Assembly (NCBI GenBank): GCA_003131925.1
Contig: PKWC01000164.1
Span: 3,505-20,877 of the forward strand
DNA from: Alphaproteobacteria bacterium
Lineage (GTDB): Bacteria > Pseudomonadota > Alphaproteobacteria > Micropepsales > Micropepsaceae
Length of the DNA: 17,373 bases
Reading direction: 5' to 3'
Part shown: positions 1 to 7,640 of the stretch, one piece after another
How the letters are laid out: every line of letters begins with the position of its first letter
How positions within the stretch are numbered: position 1 is the stretch's first letter
Position numbers and translations under genes: made by a program
The notes under the pieces: generated by a model
What the model was told of the DNA's origin: nothing
The model's input: the letters and a program-made list of their open reading frames with translations, nothing else
Database searches by the model: none

Positions 1-289
1 CCCGTATCGCCGCGTCTACCGCGCGGCTGTAGATCTGGTGATCGGAGGCGCTCAGAAAGCCGATCAGGGCTGTTCTTCGCTCACCGCCAAAGATGGTCGC
101 GCCCGAAGGTCTCTGATCCGAATCCGACAGAGGTTGCATCATCACGACGCCGCCCTGCCGGATCAAACCCGGCCGCAGGTCGGAACCTGCGGCGGCTCCG
201 GACGCGGGCGCAGTCGTTTGTGCTTCCGCAAGGGCAGCAATCATCGCGATCGCTGACGATGCGAGCAGGGCAGCCAACTTCTTTTTCAT
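1..289 (-). CDS. Lytic murein transglycosylase, N-terminal part (runs off the window)
   Basis: Reading leftward from the ATG at 289, the frame is open to the window edge (96 codons). It begins with a typical Sec signal peptide: basic MKKK, a hydrophobic Ala/Leu/Ile core to about residue 20, and a likely cut after AEA (about residue 23). A Pro/Ala/Gly-rich linker follows. The stretch near residues 80-95 (FLSASDHQIYSRAVDAA) resembles the start of the alpha-helical domain of alphaproteobacterial soluble lytic transglycosylases, which cleave periplasmic peptidoglycan. The catalytic SLT domain is outside the window, so the family call rests on this short similarity and on position: this enzyme is often divergent from dapA in Alphaproteobacteria. 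It could be another exported protein. Confidence 0.6.
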   Translation of the reverse strand, partial: MKKKLAALLASSAIAMIAALAEAQTTAPASGAAAGSDLRPGLIRQGGVVMMQPLSDSDQRPSGATIFGGERRTALIGFLSASDHQIYSRAVDAAIR

Positions 290-309
290 TGCTCGCGAAG
301 CCGCCGGAT

Positions 310-338
310 TTTCCATTGAATCGGAACCATGTTAGAAT
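310..338 (+). promoter_or_regulatory. Possible sigma70-type promoter for dapA
   Basis: TTTCCA (310-315) and TAGAAT (333-338) are separated by 17 bases, in the 139-base gap between the divergent transglycosylase and dapA genes. The -10 matches the consensus at five of six positions and the -35 at four of six. The start site would lie about 85 bases before the chosen dapA ATG. This is a visual match only. Confidence 0.3.
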
Positions 339-428
339 AGCGGAGCGTCCCTTGATTTGCCAGCAGTCCCGCCTTGCCGCAGTGGCGGAGTGGGCGTTAT
401 TTTGCCGCAACACTGCGTGGGATTCGTA

Positions 429-1334
429 ATGCGTGATGCGCGCGAACGCCTGAGGGGCTCGATGCCTGCTCTGATTACACCGTTTCGCGACGGTTGCGTG
501 GATGAATCTGCACTTCGCCGCCTCGTCGCCTGGCACATCGCCGAGGGATCGCACGGCCTTGTGCCGGCCGGCACGACCGGCGAGTCCGCGACTTTGAGCC
601 ATGAGGAGCACGGACGCGTCGTGGAGATCTGCGTAGAGGAGGCGAGCGGTCGGATTCCCGTGATTGCCGGAGCCGGCTCCAATTCGACAAACGAAGCGAT
701 CGCTTTGACGCGCCACGCCCGGGCCGTGGGCGCGGACGCCGTGCTGTCGGTGGCGCCCTACTACAACAAGCCGTCACAGGAAGGTCTTTACCGCCATTTT
801 GCCGCGATTGCCGAAGTGGTCGATATACCCATCGTCGTTTACAACATTCCGGGCCGCAGCGTCGTCGAGATTTCCGTTGAGACGATGGAACGCCTTTCCC
901 GAGTCGCGAACATCGTCGGCGTGAAGGACGCAACCGCCAATCTTGCCCGCCCGAGCCGCGAGCGCCATGCCTGTGAAAAATCGTTTCGTCTGCTGTCGGG
1001 CGAAGATGCGACCGCCCTGGGCTACATGGCCCATGGCGGGCATGGCTGCATATCGGTTACGGCAAACGTCGCGCCGAGACTCTGTTCCGCGTTTCAGGAG
1101 GCCTGCCTGCGTGGAGATTTCGGGGCAGCGCTTGCGATGCAAGATCAGTTGATGCCCCTGCACGATGCCATGTTCTGCGAGCCGAGCCCCGCGCCCGTGA
1201 AATATGCCGTTTCTCTTCTTGGCTTCTGCAGCGATGCGGTCCGCTTGCCGATCGTAGAGGCAAGCGACACCGCTCGCGCTCGTGTCCGTGAGGCGATGGA
1301 AGCCGCTTGCATCGCTTGCGGCACCGACGCGTGA
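429..1334 (+). CDS. dapA: 4-hydroxy-tetrahydrodipicolinate synthase
   Basis: DapA condenses pyruvate with L-aspartate semialdehyde, the first committed step to diaminopimelate and lysine, in the cytoplasm. The 301-residue protein carries the family motifs in order: GTTGE (Thr49/Thr50), PYYNKP (Tyr112), VYNIPGR (Tyr138, Arg143) and VGVKDAT, with the Schiff-base lysine at Lys166. These equal E. coli Thr44/45, Tyr107, Tyr133, Arg138 and Lys161 shifted by five. The ATG at 429 keeps the first beta strand (GSMPALITPF). The next ATG, at 462, has a better GAGGGG ribosome site but would cut that strand. The frame is open further upstream to 357, which has no family support. smpB begins 11 bases downstream, so the two are probably cotranscribed. 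Confidence 0.97.
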   Translation: MRDARERLRGSMPALITPFRDGCVDESALRRLVAWHIAEGSHGLVPAGTTGESATLSHEEHGRVVEICVEEASGRIPVIAGAGSNSTNEAIALTRHARAVGADAVLSVAPYYNKPSQEGLYRHFAAIAEVVDIPIVVYNIPGRSVVEISVETMERLSRVANIVGVKDATANLARPSRERHACEKSFRLLSGEDATALGYMAHGGHGCISVTANVAPRLCSAFQEACLRGDFGAALAMQDQLMPLHDAMFCEPSPAPVKYAVSLLGFCSDAVRLPIVEASDTARARVREAMEAACIACGTDA

Positions 1335-1345
1335 CGAGCTGACCC

Positions 1346-1822
1346 GTGGCACGCAAGAAAGAAGAACCCGAGCGGCGCGTCGTCGCCGACAATCGAAAGG
1401 CCCGTCACGCCTATGCGATCGAGTCGACTCTCGAGACCGGCCTGGCACTTATGGGTTCGGAGGTGAAGGCACTTCGCAGTGGAAGGGCCACCATCGCGGA
1501 ATCCTATGCCCAGGCGAAGGATGGCGAGATATTCCTGATCAATTCCTACATTCCGGAATACGCGATGGCGAACCGCTTCAATCATGAGCCGCGCCGCCCG
1601 CGCAAGGTTCTGGTGCACAAAAAGGAGGGTCGCAGGCTCGCTGCCGCCGTTCAGCGCGAGGGTATGACGCTCATTCCCCTGCGGGTGTATTTCAACGTCA
1701 AGGGTGTAGCAAAGCTGGAGCTCGGGGTTGCACGCGGAAAGAAGCTCCATGACAAACGTGAGACTGAAAAGGCGCGAGACTGGGCGCGCGCAAAGGCGCG
1801 GCTCCTGCGGGCGAAGGGCTAG
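1346..1822 (+). CDS. smpB: SsrA-binding protein SmpB
   Basis: SmpB binds the tRNA-like end of tmRNA and brings it to stalled ribosomes for trans-translation. The protein has 158 residues, normal for the family. Visible family blocks are NRKARHAY near residue 16, the core GSEVKALRSGRATIAESYA near 37, NRFNHEPRRPRKVLVHKKE near 78, and the basic C-terminal tail (KRETEKARDWARAKARLL), which enters the decoding centre. The start is a GTG, 11 bases after dapA. No tmRNA gene was recognised nearby. The last codons and TAG stop lie inside a 19-base sequence repeated at 10390-10408, so the 3' end of this gene looks like the left edge of an insertion. The coding sequence itself is complete. Confidence 0.97.
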   Translation: MARKKEEPERRVVADNRKARHAYAIESTLETGLALMGSEVKALRSGRATIAESYAQAKDGEIFLINSYIPEYAMANRFNHEPRRPRKVLVHKKEGRRLAAAVQREGMTLIPLRVYFNVKGVAKLELGVARGKKLHDKRETEKARDWARAKARLLRAKG

Positions 1823-1835
1823 GCAGAGGCCGCCT
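1817..1835 (+). repeat. Left copy of 19-bp direct repeat (putative attL or target duplication)
   Basis: GGCTAGGCAGAGGCCGCCT here is identical to 10390-10408. Identity stops on both sides (1816 g versus 10389 t; 1836 t versus 10409 g). This copy includes the last two bases of the final smpB Gly codon and its TAG stop. Its right half also encodes the first surviving residues of the decayed gene that follows. Confidence 0.8.
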
Positions 1836-2208
1836 TCGACTACGAAGCCAATTTGCGTCTGGTTCCTCTGTTGCTTTCAGCGGGCTCGCCATCGAGAGAC
1901 GAAGGCACCGCCTCCGGCGAGCGCGCCGCCCGAGAATTCCGAACCGGAGTTTGCACTTTCTGACGAGTTCGACCTTGTGGTCCCGGATTTCGAGAGTTCC
2001 GATCAACGGCGGTAAAACGGTGCGCGTCTATACGGCTTGTCTTACACAGCAAGGGCAGTTTTTTGCGCAATTGGTCTACGAAAGCGGATCATTCACCCGT
2101 GAAAACTTCTCGCAGCCTGAAAATCCGCAAGAGGTAAATTTCGATTTGAATGTCGAACATTCCACTCCGATGGTTGAGTATGCTGTCACGGATGATATTT
2201 TGAATTGA
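1826..2208 (+). pseudogene. Decayed fragment related to the outer-membrane-like protein at 5255-6844
   Basis: Three colinear pieces in three frames match the intact minus-strand protein. From 1832, AFDYEANLRL matches AFDYEAYLRL (its residues 185-194). From about 1929, PENSEPEFALSDEFDL resembles FPETEIILADASDL. From about 1996 to the stop, VYTACLTQQGQFFAQLVYE and MVEYAVTDDIL match FYYAYLTQQGALLSEAIYE and LFEYGITDDLA (residues 251-307). The distance from AFDYEA to TQQG is 212 bases, against 216 in the intact gene, so the order and length are kept with a net frameshift. The signal peptide, N-terminal domain and barrel are absent. A stop follows DDILN. It is a remnant of a diverged paralogue, not a working gene, and it starts inside the left direct repeat. 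Confidence 0.72.
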
Positions 2209-2245
2209 AACGCGATTCATTCTTACTGCTTTCTCGTGGCTTGCC

Positions 2246-2333
2246 CTTCGACAGGCCCAATGCCAAGAATTATCCTTGCTTCCTCATGCGGAAGTGTTGG
2301 GGCATGAGCTTGTCGACGCATGGGCTGTCGAAG
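2246..2333. repeat. Nested inverted repeat, REP-like intergenic element
   Basis: The outer arms CTTCGACAG (2246-2254) and CTGTCGAAG (2325-2333) are perfect complements. They extend inward with two single-base bulges to GGCCCAATGC and GCATGGGC. An inner pair, CTCATGC (2283-2289) and GCATGAG (2302-2308), closes a second hairpin. Arms containing CTTCGACAG with a nearby CTCATG are typical, from memory, of dispersed palindromic repeats in alphaproteobacterial intergenic DNA. It fills the gap between the decayed fragment and the CHAT gene. No promoter for the CHAT gene could be picked with confidence in 2209-2421. Confidence 0.6.
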
Positions 2334-2421
2334 CACACTTTTGTTGTCCCTGAACAAGTCTGGGATAGGGAAGAAGACTCATGGTGACTCCGTCGAATCG
2401 TGAGCTTGACGGCGCACGTCC

Positions 2422-5154
2422 GTGAGGCATGCGGTGATCGTGTTTGCGTTCCTAGGGATGGCAGTTCTTTCATCCATTCCGGGAGGGAACGCGCAGCCGG
2501 CGCATCAGGAAGCCCGTACGCCACTGCTGTCTGAGGAGGAACAAGCTCAACTGAAGGATGCCGCCGCGACCCTCCATGAAGCGGACCGCGCCTATCTGGC
2601 CGGAGACTACGTTACGGCGGAATTGAAGGCGAAATCATGTTATGAAATGCGGCGCCGAATTCTGGGACCGTTGGATCTCCTCACGCTGTTAGCGCAGAAC
2701 GATTTCGCGGCGGCGATCAGCAAGCTGGGACATTACGTAACGGCCGAGTCGCTCTACCGTGACATCTACGACGAACAAACGCGAAGGTTTGGCGCCGTGA
2801 ATCCGATGTCCCTTGCCACGCTGAACAACCTTGCGGCAGTCGTCATATCCGAGGGCCGATACGCGGAAGGCGAAAAGCTCGCCCGCCGAGTCCATGACGA
2901 CAGCGTCCGTGTCCTCGGCCCGGACGATTCTCACACGCTCAAGGCACTGGACAATCTCAGCGCCGCCATCTTGCAGCAAGGCCGGTTCCAAGAAGCGGAA
3001 TCTCTGCTGCGCGTGCTCTACGCCAAGCGGCAGAGCATCGAGGGCCCGGACAGTGCGCCAACCTTGACGGCGCTGCACAACCTTGCGCGCGCCATCGACG
3101 CGCAGGGGCGTCATGCCGAAGCGGAAAAACTTGGCGAGGAGATGAATGACAGGCGTAGTGCGGTCATCGGAGCCGACCATCCCGATACGATTTCCAGTCT
3201 CGGCGACGAGGCAATTGCTATGGAAGGTCAGCACCGCTACGCGGAAGCCGAACGGCTGCTGCGCCGGGTAGCGGCGGCAAGTATCCGGCGGCTCGGAGCC
3301 GATCATCCGCACACGTTGCGCACCTTTTCCGCTCTGGCGCATGTGCTTCATTCGGCTGGCCGCTATGGTGAAGCGGCGGCGGTCTATCGTCACGCATGTC
3401 CTGGCCTTTCCCGTCGTGCATCGTCGGTCGCAGAGAGTTCGGCGCCCGGCGTGCAGGCTGTAGCGGCCGACTGCTTCCGCGAGCTGGCGGTTGATTTGTG
3501 GGATTTGCAGACGCACGGAGCAGGCGCTTCAAGCGGCAACGCTGGTTTGGCGGAGATCAGCGATGCGGTGCTCGGCGTGGAGAGCACAGGTGCGCCCCTT
3601 TCCGTCGGGATCGGCTTGGAAGCCTTCGAAGCATCGCAACGCGCCAATCAATCCGAAGCAGCCTCGGCATTGTCGCGGAGCGCAGCGCTTGCAATAGCGT
3701 CTTCGTCCGGGGTGGGCCCGCTCGCGACGCGATATGAACAATCGCTGGACGAGCGGCAAACGTTACAAAGGCAGTTTGCCGAATCGCCATCCGGCGACGA
3801 TCGCGCCGGGCTCGCTAAACGGCAAAATCTACTAGCCCGTATCCACAGCCTCGACACCACCATCGACGAAATTGGCGAAAACCTTCGCCGCCAAGCACCA
3901 TCGTACTGGAATTACCGTTCTCCGGAATCCGTGAGCCTTGCATCGCTGCAATCGGGGATATTGCACGAGGACGAGGCTCTGCTCGTGTGGGTTTGCACCC
4001 CGGACGCAAGCTCAGGGCTTGTGTTCGCGGTCAGCAGGGAAAAATTCGGCTGGTCACAAATGGGTCTCGGCGGCAATGAAATCGCGTCTCGTGTACGTGA
4101 ATTGCGCGCCGACATCGAAAACAGGGAATCGCGCGGTTCGGCATTCGCCGGATTCAGCCGCGAAACAGCACACGAACTTTATTTGGCCCTCTTCGGCGCC
4201 CCCACCATTCGGGAAGTAATTGCGGATAAGCGCACGCTTCTTGTCGTCCCCTCCGGCACTCTTGCGAGCATTCCGCCGTCCCTCCTCGTCGTGTCCGGGC
4301 CGGAAGGCGGCGCCGCGGGGGATTCCGACCCACAATTGCTGCGGCGCACGCATTGGCTCATCAAGGACAAATCGATTGCGATCCTGCCCGGCGTGGTGGC
4401 TCTGGCTGGGCTTCGGCAATGGAACCCGCGCGCCGCACGCGGTGGCGATCCGCTGCTCGCATTCGCGGATCCGGACTTTGGCCGCCAACGAGAACAGTTC
4501 CCCACGTCCGCCGGGAAATGGCTTGCGTCACTTGAGCCTTTGCGCGAAACGCGCGCAGAGGCCGAGGACCTGCGGGCGATTTTGCACGCTCCCGGGGGCA
4601 GCGTGCTGCTTGGCAGGCGTGCCTCGAAATCAGAACTCGACCTTCGCGAGCGCGACGGATCGCTCGCGCGCGTCCGGGTATTGCTTTTCGCAACACACGG
4701 ATTTTCAGCTGGTGAAGTGCCTGGCGTTTCCGAGCCAGCGCTTGCGCTGGCCGGCCCGATCTCCGGCTCCGGTGAATCCGATGACGGATTGCTCAGGGCG
4801 TCTGAAGTCGCAACACTCAGACTCAATGCGGATTGGGTCGTGCTTTCCGCCTGCAACACCGCGGGCGCCGATCAACTTGGCACGCAGAGTCTTTCGGGCC
4901 TCGCGCGCGCATTCTTCTACGCGGGCGCCCGTTCGCTACTGGTGTCGCATTGGCGGGTGCGCGATGACGCCGCGATGCGGCTGGTGACCGGAACGTTCGT
5001 CGAGCGTCAGCAAAACCCGGCTCTCAACAAGGCGCAGGCGCTACGCGAAGCGATGTTGAAATTGATGGACGACAAGTCACTGGACGGCGGGCAGGCGACC
5101 TACGCGGATCCTTCAGCTTGGGCGCCTTTTGTCCTCGTCGGAGACGACGATTGA
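2422..5154 (+). CDS. Exported TPR-CHAT protein, probable caspase-like cysteine protease
   Basis: The protein has 910 residues in three parts. Residues 1-25 look like a Sec signal peptide (hydrophobic VIVFAFLGMAVLSS, likely cut after GNA). Residues about 45-330 hold six or so TPR units of about 42 residues of the kinesin-light-chain type, each with a G(R)YAEAE-like helix and an LGxDHPxTL-like link. A polar linker leads to a CHAT domain (about 510-910), with ATHGF giving His759 and LSACNTA giving Cys811, the expected catalytic dyad. SLSGLARAFFYAGARSLLVSHWRV near 830 is the usual post-Cys block. CHAT domains are caspase-clan peptidases; TPRs bind partners. The GTG at 2422 is the first start giving a complete signal peptide; the GTG at 2434 is an alternative, and no good ribosome site is seen. 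Substrate and trigger are unknown. Confidence 0.88.
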   Translation: MRHAVIVFAFLGMAVLSSIPGGNAQPAHQEARTPLLSEEEQAQLKDAAATLHEADRAYLAGDYVTAELKAKSCYEMRRRILGPLDLLTLLAQNDFAAAISKLGHYVTAESLYRDIYDEQTRRFGAVNPMSLATLNNLAAVVISEGRYAEGEKLARRVHDDSVRVLGPDDSHTLKALDNLSAAILQQGRFQEAESLLRVLYAKRQSIEGPDSAPTLTALHNLARAIDAQGRHAEAEKLGEEMNDRRSAVIGADHPDTISSLGDEAIAMEGQHRYAEAERLLRRVAAASIRRLGADHPHTLRTFSALAHVLHSAGRYGEAAAVYRHACPGLSRRASSVAESSAPGVQAVAADCFRELAVDLWDLQTHGAGASSGNAGLAEISDAVLGVESTGAPLSVGIGLEAFEASQRANQSEAASALSRSAALAIASSSGVGPLATRYEQSLDERQTLQRQFAESPSGDDRAGLAKRQNLLARIHSLDTTIDEIGENLRRQAPSYWNYRSPESVSLASLQSGILHEDEALLVWVCTPDASSGLVFAVSREKFGWSQMGLGGNEIASRVRELRADIENRESRGSAFAGFSRETAHELYLALFGAPTIREVIADKRTLLVVPSGTLASIPPSLLVVSGPEGGAAGDSDPQLLRRTHWLIKDKSIAILPGVVALAGLRQWNPRAARGGDPLLAFADPDFGRQREQFPTSAGKWLASLEPLRETRAEAEDLRAILHAPGGSVLLGRRASKSELDLRERDGSLARVRVLLFATHGFSAGEVPGVSEPALALAGPISGSGESDDGLLRASEVATLRLNADWVVLSACNTAGADQLGTQSLSGLARAFFYAGARSLLVSHWRVRDDAAMRLVTGTFVERQQNPALNKAQALREAMLKLMDDKSLDGGQATYADPSAWAPFVLVGDDD

Positions 5155-5190
5155 CTTCAGCGCGTTTTGCCGCGATGGACGAATCGAAAG

Positions 5191-5221
5191 GCTGACGGAG
5201 AATACCGATCAGGCCGTCAGC
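5191..5221. terminator. Hairpin between convergent genes, possible bidirectional terminator
   Basis: GCTGACGG (5191-5198) and CCGTCAGC (5214-5221) form a perfect 8-base stem with a 15-base loop. It lies in the 100-base gap between the stop of the CHAT gene (5154) and the stop of the convergent gene (5255). No strong T run follows on either strand, so intrinsic termination is uncertain. Confidence 0.4.
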
Positions 5222-5254
5222 ACCCTTCCACTGCCGGTCATTTCGGGCGAGGTC

Positions 5255-6844
5255 TCACCATACATGAAAGTCGTCAATCGACGCGGCGCTGGACAGGATG
5301 ATACTGACGGCATCGGTGCCTGCGTTCCGCGTAAATTCGGTTGGCGTATTGGGAACAGTAAGTTCATCCCGCGTGCTGAAATAGTGGTGGTAGGAAAGTG
5401 AAATGCGGAATTGATCCGGAATTACGAGATAACTCGCCGACAGAGATACGTAAGGTATGCTAGCGACATGAAGCGATTCGGTCGTGGAATTGAGAAACTC
5501 GGGCCGGCCGTATGAAAATTGGTATCCCGCTGCCAGTCCGGCAGACCATCGGTCGCCAAGTGCGGCCTGTGATTGCAGCACTGCATTGTATCGCCAGTCA
5601 GAGCCCAACTTGACTGTTCCCTCGTTCCCCGGAAGGGAAATCGACGAGGACTGTCCCCTGTAAGTCGCATCGAACACACCGGCGATCGCATAGATGCCTT
5701 GTTCCCTGATGACGGTTCCTCCAAGGTCAACCACGTCCTGTGCGTTCTTGACGATGGCTGGCGAGTAGCTTGCGCGAATGAACGCCGTTAGCGGCGCGTC
5801 CGCCTGATCGGCAACGCGATAGAGTCCGAGGAAGGTTGGATCGCTCCAATGGGAGGATGTGGCGGGCCCGCTCTCCGGGTCTTGCTTGAAAGTCTCGAAG
5901 ATACCCGAAATTTCGGCTCCCACCGCAAGATCGTCCGTTATGCCATACTCGAATAGCGTGGTTGCCTGTTGCAACGTAGTTTGACTGCTGCTCGGCCCGT
6001 TCACGCCGCCCGACGTATTGGCGCTGCTCGTCTCGTATTCGTATATTGCTTCCGACAGCAGAGCTCCCTGCTGTGTCAAATACGCATAATAAAAGGTGGC
6101 ACCCGCAAATTGGCCGCTCGCCAGATCGGATGCATCGGCAAGAATGATTTCCGTTTCGGGAAACCCTGCTGCAGTTGCTTCCGTGACTGTCGCTTCGAAT
6201 TGCCGATGACAAATCTCATCGCGCATCCTCTGCGCTTCGGGATTGTCCGTGGGAATTGAAAGCAGGCGAAGATAGGCTTCATAGTCGAACGCCGATCCTT
6301 GAGCGAGAAGCGCGCTGGATTGCGCCAATATGTCGCCCTCTGCAACAGACGATGCTGGAGCCGCTGGAATGCCGGAAGGCTGCACGACCGTGAACCGGCC
6401 ATTTGCGCGAGCGCCAATGCCGTCGCTGACAGTGAGGCCGTAGCTGCCCGTCCGCAGATCCGCGAATTGCGGATTCTTCGTCAAATCGGTTTGATCGAGA
6501 TTGTCTTGCTGCAGAACCGGCTCGGCATTCATGTCCTGAAGCGTCACGCGATACGGCGGATTCCCGCCCGCCCAGCAGAGTCCGAACACGCGCCTGCCAG
6601 CACCCACGAGGGAGATTCCGTCGTCCAAACCCTCGATAGGCAATTGCAATGGTCCCCCACGCGCGCTCGGAAACGGGATTGCGCGGACACTGGTGGGTTT
6701 GGGTGGCTGTTTAGTAGCAGGCTTGTTCACGGGCGCGTTCGCTGGAGCGGACGCCGACTGGGCGTCGACGTTGGCCGGGCAGGCGACGCCAATGAACAAC
6801 ATGCCAGCGACGGCGCATTTGTGCCATGCAGCTTGAAGATTCAT
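5255..6844 (-). CDS. Outer-membrane beta-barrel-like protein with an N-terminal Ig-like domain
   Basis: The protein has 529 residues. The start ATG at 6844 has a strong GAGGGGGG ribosome site. Residues 1-29 are a signal peptide (core VAGMLFIGVA, likely cut near VDA). A Pro/Ala/Lys linker leads to a compact domain at about 85-155 with FGLCWAGGNPPYRVTLQD and LRTGSYGLTVSDG, which reads as a beta-sandwich of Ig or PKD type. A helical segment spans about 165-225. From about 250 to the end, alternating polar and hydrophobic strands with many Tyr, Ser and Gly residues suggest a transporter-like outer-membrane barrel, ending in an aromatic residue (FHVW) as barrel proteins often do. No known family name is assigned. 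It is convergent with the CHAT gene and lies 53 bases after a small exported-protein gene. A decayed relative lies at 1826-2208. Confidence 0.75.
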   Translation of the reverse strand: MNLQAAWHKCAVAGMLFIGVACPANVDAQSASAPANAPVNKPATKQPPKPTSVRAIPFPSARGGPLQLPIEGLDDGISLVGAGRRVFGLCWAGGNPPYRVTLQDMNAEPVLQQDNLDQTDLTKNPQFADLRTGSYGLTVSDGIGARANGRFTVVQPSGIPAAPASSVAEGDILAQSSALLAQGSAFDYEAYLRLLSIPTDNPEAQRMRDEICHRQFEATVTEATAAGFPETEIILADASDLASGQFAGATFYYAYLTQQGALLSEAIYEYETSSANTSGGVNGPSSSQTTLQQATTLFEYGITDDLAVGAEISGIFETFKQDPESGPATSSHWSDPTFLGLYRVADQADAPLTAFIRASYSPAIVKNAQDVVDLGGTVIREQGIYAIAGVFDATYRGQSSSISLPGNEGTVKLGSDWRYNAVLQSQAALGDRWSAGLAAGYQFSYGRPEFLNSTTESLHVASIPYVSLSASYLVIPDQFRISLSYHHYFSTRDELTVPNTPTEFTRNAGTDAVSIILSSAASIDDFHVW

Positions 6845-6897
6845 GCAACACCCCCCTCAGCGCGCAAGGCCGCGAAGTTCAACCAGCCGCCACCGCC

Positions 6898-7227
6898 TCA
6901 GTTGATGGTGCCCGTAGTGGTAAGGATCGTCGAGTTGCCGCGATTAAAGGTGACCAGAACGATGCCCGCCAGCAATCCGGCCGCGCCAACTCCGAGCAAG
7001 ATGTCCGTAGACAGGGATCTAGCCTCATTTGCACCCGCGGCGCCGCCCGGCGTCAATTCGGGGTTGGGAGCTATTTGCGGCGCACCAGCGCCAGTTGAAG
7101 TTACGCCTCCCGACGCGGTGGCCCCACCCGATGGTTCCGAGCCGCCTTCACTTTGCGCCATTGCCTGAGGCGAATTCGCAACCAACATGGCCGCCGCAAC
7201 CAGCGGCGCCATCCATTTCCCGTTCAT
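6898..7227 (-). CDS. Small exported Gly/Ala-rich protein with one C-terminal membrane segment
   Basis: The protein has 109 residues and matches no family I know. The ATG at 7227 is chosen over an upstream in-frame start at 7251 because AAGGGGGA lies six bases before it. Residues 1-24 form a signal peptide (MAPLVAAAMLVANSPQAMA, then Q). Residues 25-70 are low-complexity Gly, Ser, Ala, Pro and Thr. Residues about 76-94 (ILLGVGAAGLLAGIVLVTF) form one membrane helix, followed by a short polar Thr-rich tail. It probably sits in the inner membrane with a periplasmic linker. It precedes the outer-membrane-like gene by 53 bases on the same strand, so the two likely form one transcription unit. Confidence 0.68.
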   Translation of the reverse strand: MNGKWMAPLVAAAMLVANSPQAMAQSEGGSEPSGGATASGGVTSTGAGAPQIAPNPELTPGGAAGANEARSLSTDILLGVGAAGLLAGIVLVTFNRGNSTILTTTGTIN

Positions 7228-7640
7228 GATATTCCCCCTTCGAAGCGCCATCAGCGCCCACTCTTGTAATCACAATAGCACGCCGTCGCTCATCGCCATA
7301 GCCGCTTGTGCCCATCGAGCGGCCAGAACGATCGATCCCCCCGGCGGGGATTAATTTGGGTGCGCTTGCGTGTCATTTCACGCCTTCGAGAATGGCATCG
7401 ATTCGGATTTGAGCGCATTTATTCGGAGTGTGGCGTTCCCAGATTTTGGTTCTCACCGCGTGAAAGAGGTCGAATTTCGGTGTCACTCCGCGCAGCATGC
7501 GGCTTTCACCCGGGCTCCGTCTGTGCTTAGCTGATCATGCAGCGCGGAGGGGCTCCTATTTTGCGCATGCGAACTCATTCTGTGGCGCTTCTGGCGCTCT
7601 CGTCTATTGCGCACTCGAGCGAATGTCGGGGGGATAGCCG
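7228..7640. other. 413-bp divergent intergenic region with hairpins
   Basis: No gene is supported here. The region separates the small exported-protein gene (minus) from the DUF4062-nSTAND gene (plus) and must hold promoters for both, but no convincing -35/-10 pair stands out. ATCCCC (7335-7340) and GGGGAT (7346-7351) form a 6-base GC-rich stem with a 5-base loop. GTGAAAG (7460-7466) and CTTTCAC (7503-7509) form a further 7-base pair, a possible operator or structured leader. The CGGGGGGA at 7628-7635 serves as the ribosome site of the downstream TTG start. Confidence 0.5.

Noticed and set aside
81..716. 211-codon open frame on the minus strand across the transglycosylase/dapA gap
   Set aside because: It is antisense to the start of dapA and out of frame with the better-supported exported protein starting at 289. 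The product is rich in Arg and Cys, typical of a GC-rich shadow frame.
1728..2015. A 95-codon plus-strand frame overlapping the end of smpB
   Set aside because: Most of it is a shadow of smpB. Only its last 25 or so codons match anything, and these are one of three pieces of the decayed outer-membrane-like gene.
1823..2421. tmRNA (ssrA) gene next to smpB
   Set aside because: No tRNA-Ala-like acceptor or TPsiC arm and no tag-like reading frame was seen. The stretch is explained by the decayed gene and the palindromic repeat.
6299..7168. 289-codon plus-strand frame opposite the outer-membrane-like gene
   Set aside because: It runs antisense to two genes that have signal peptides and good ribosome sites, and its translation shows no domain or coherent motif.
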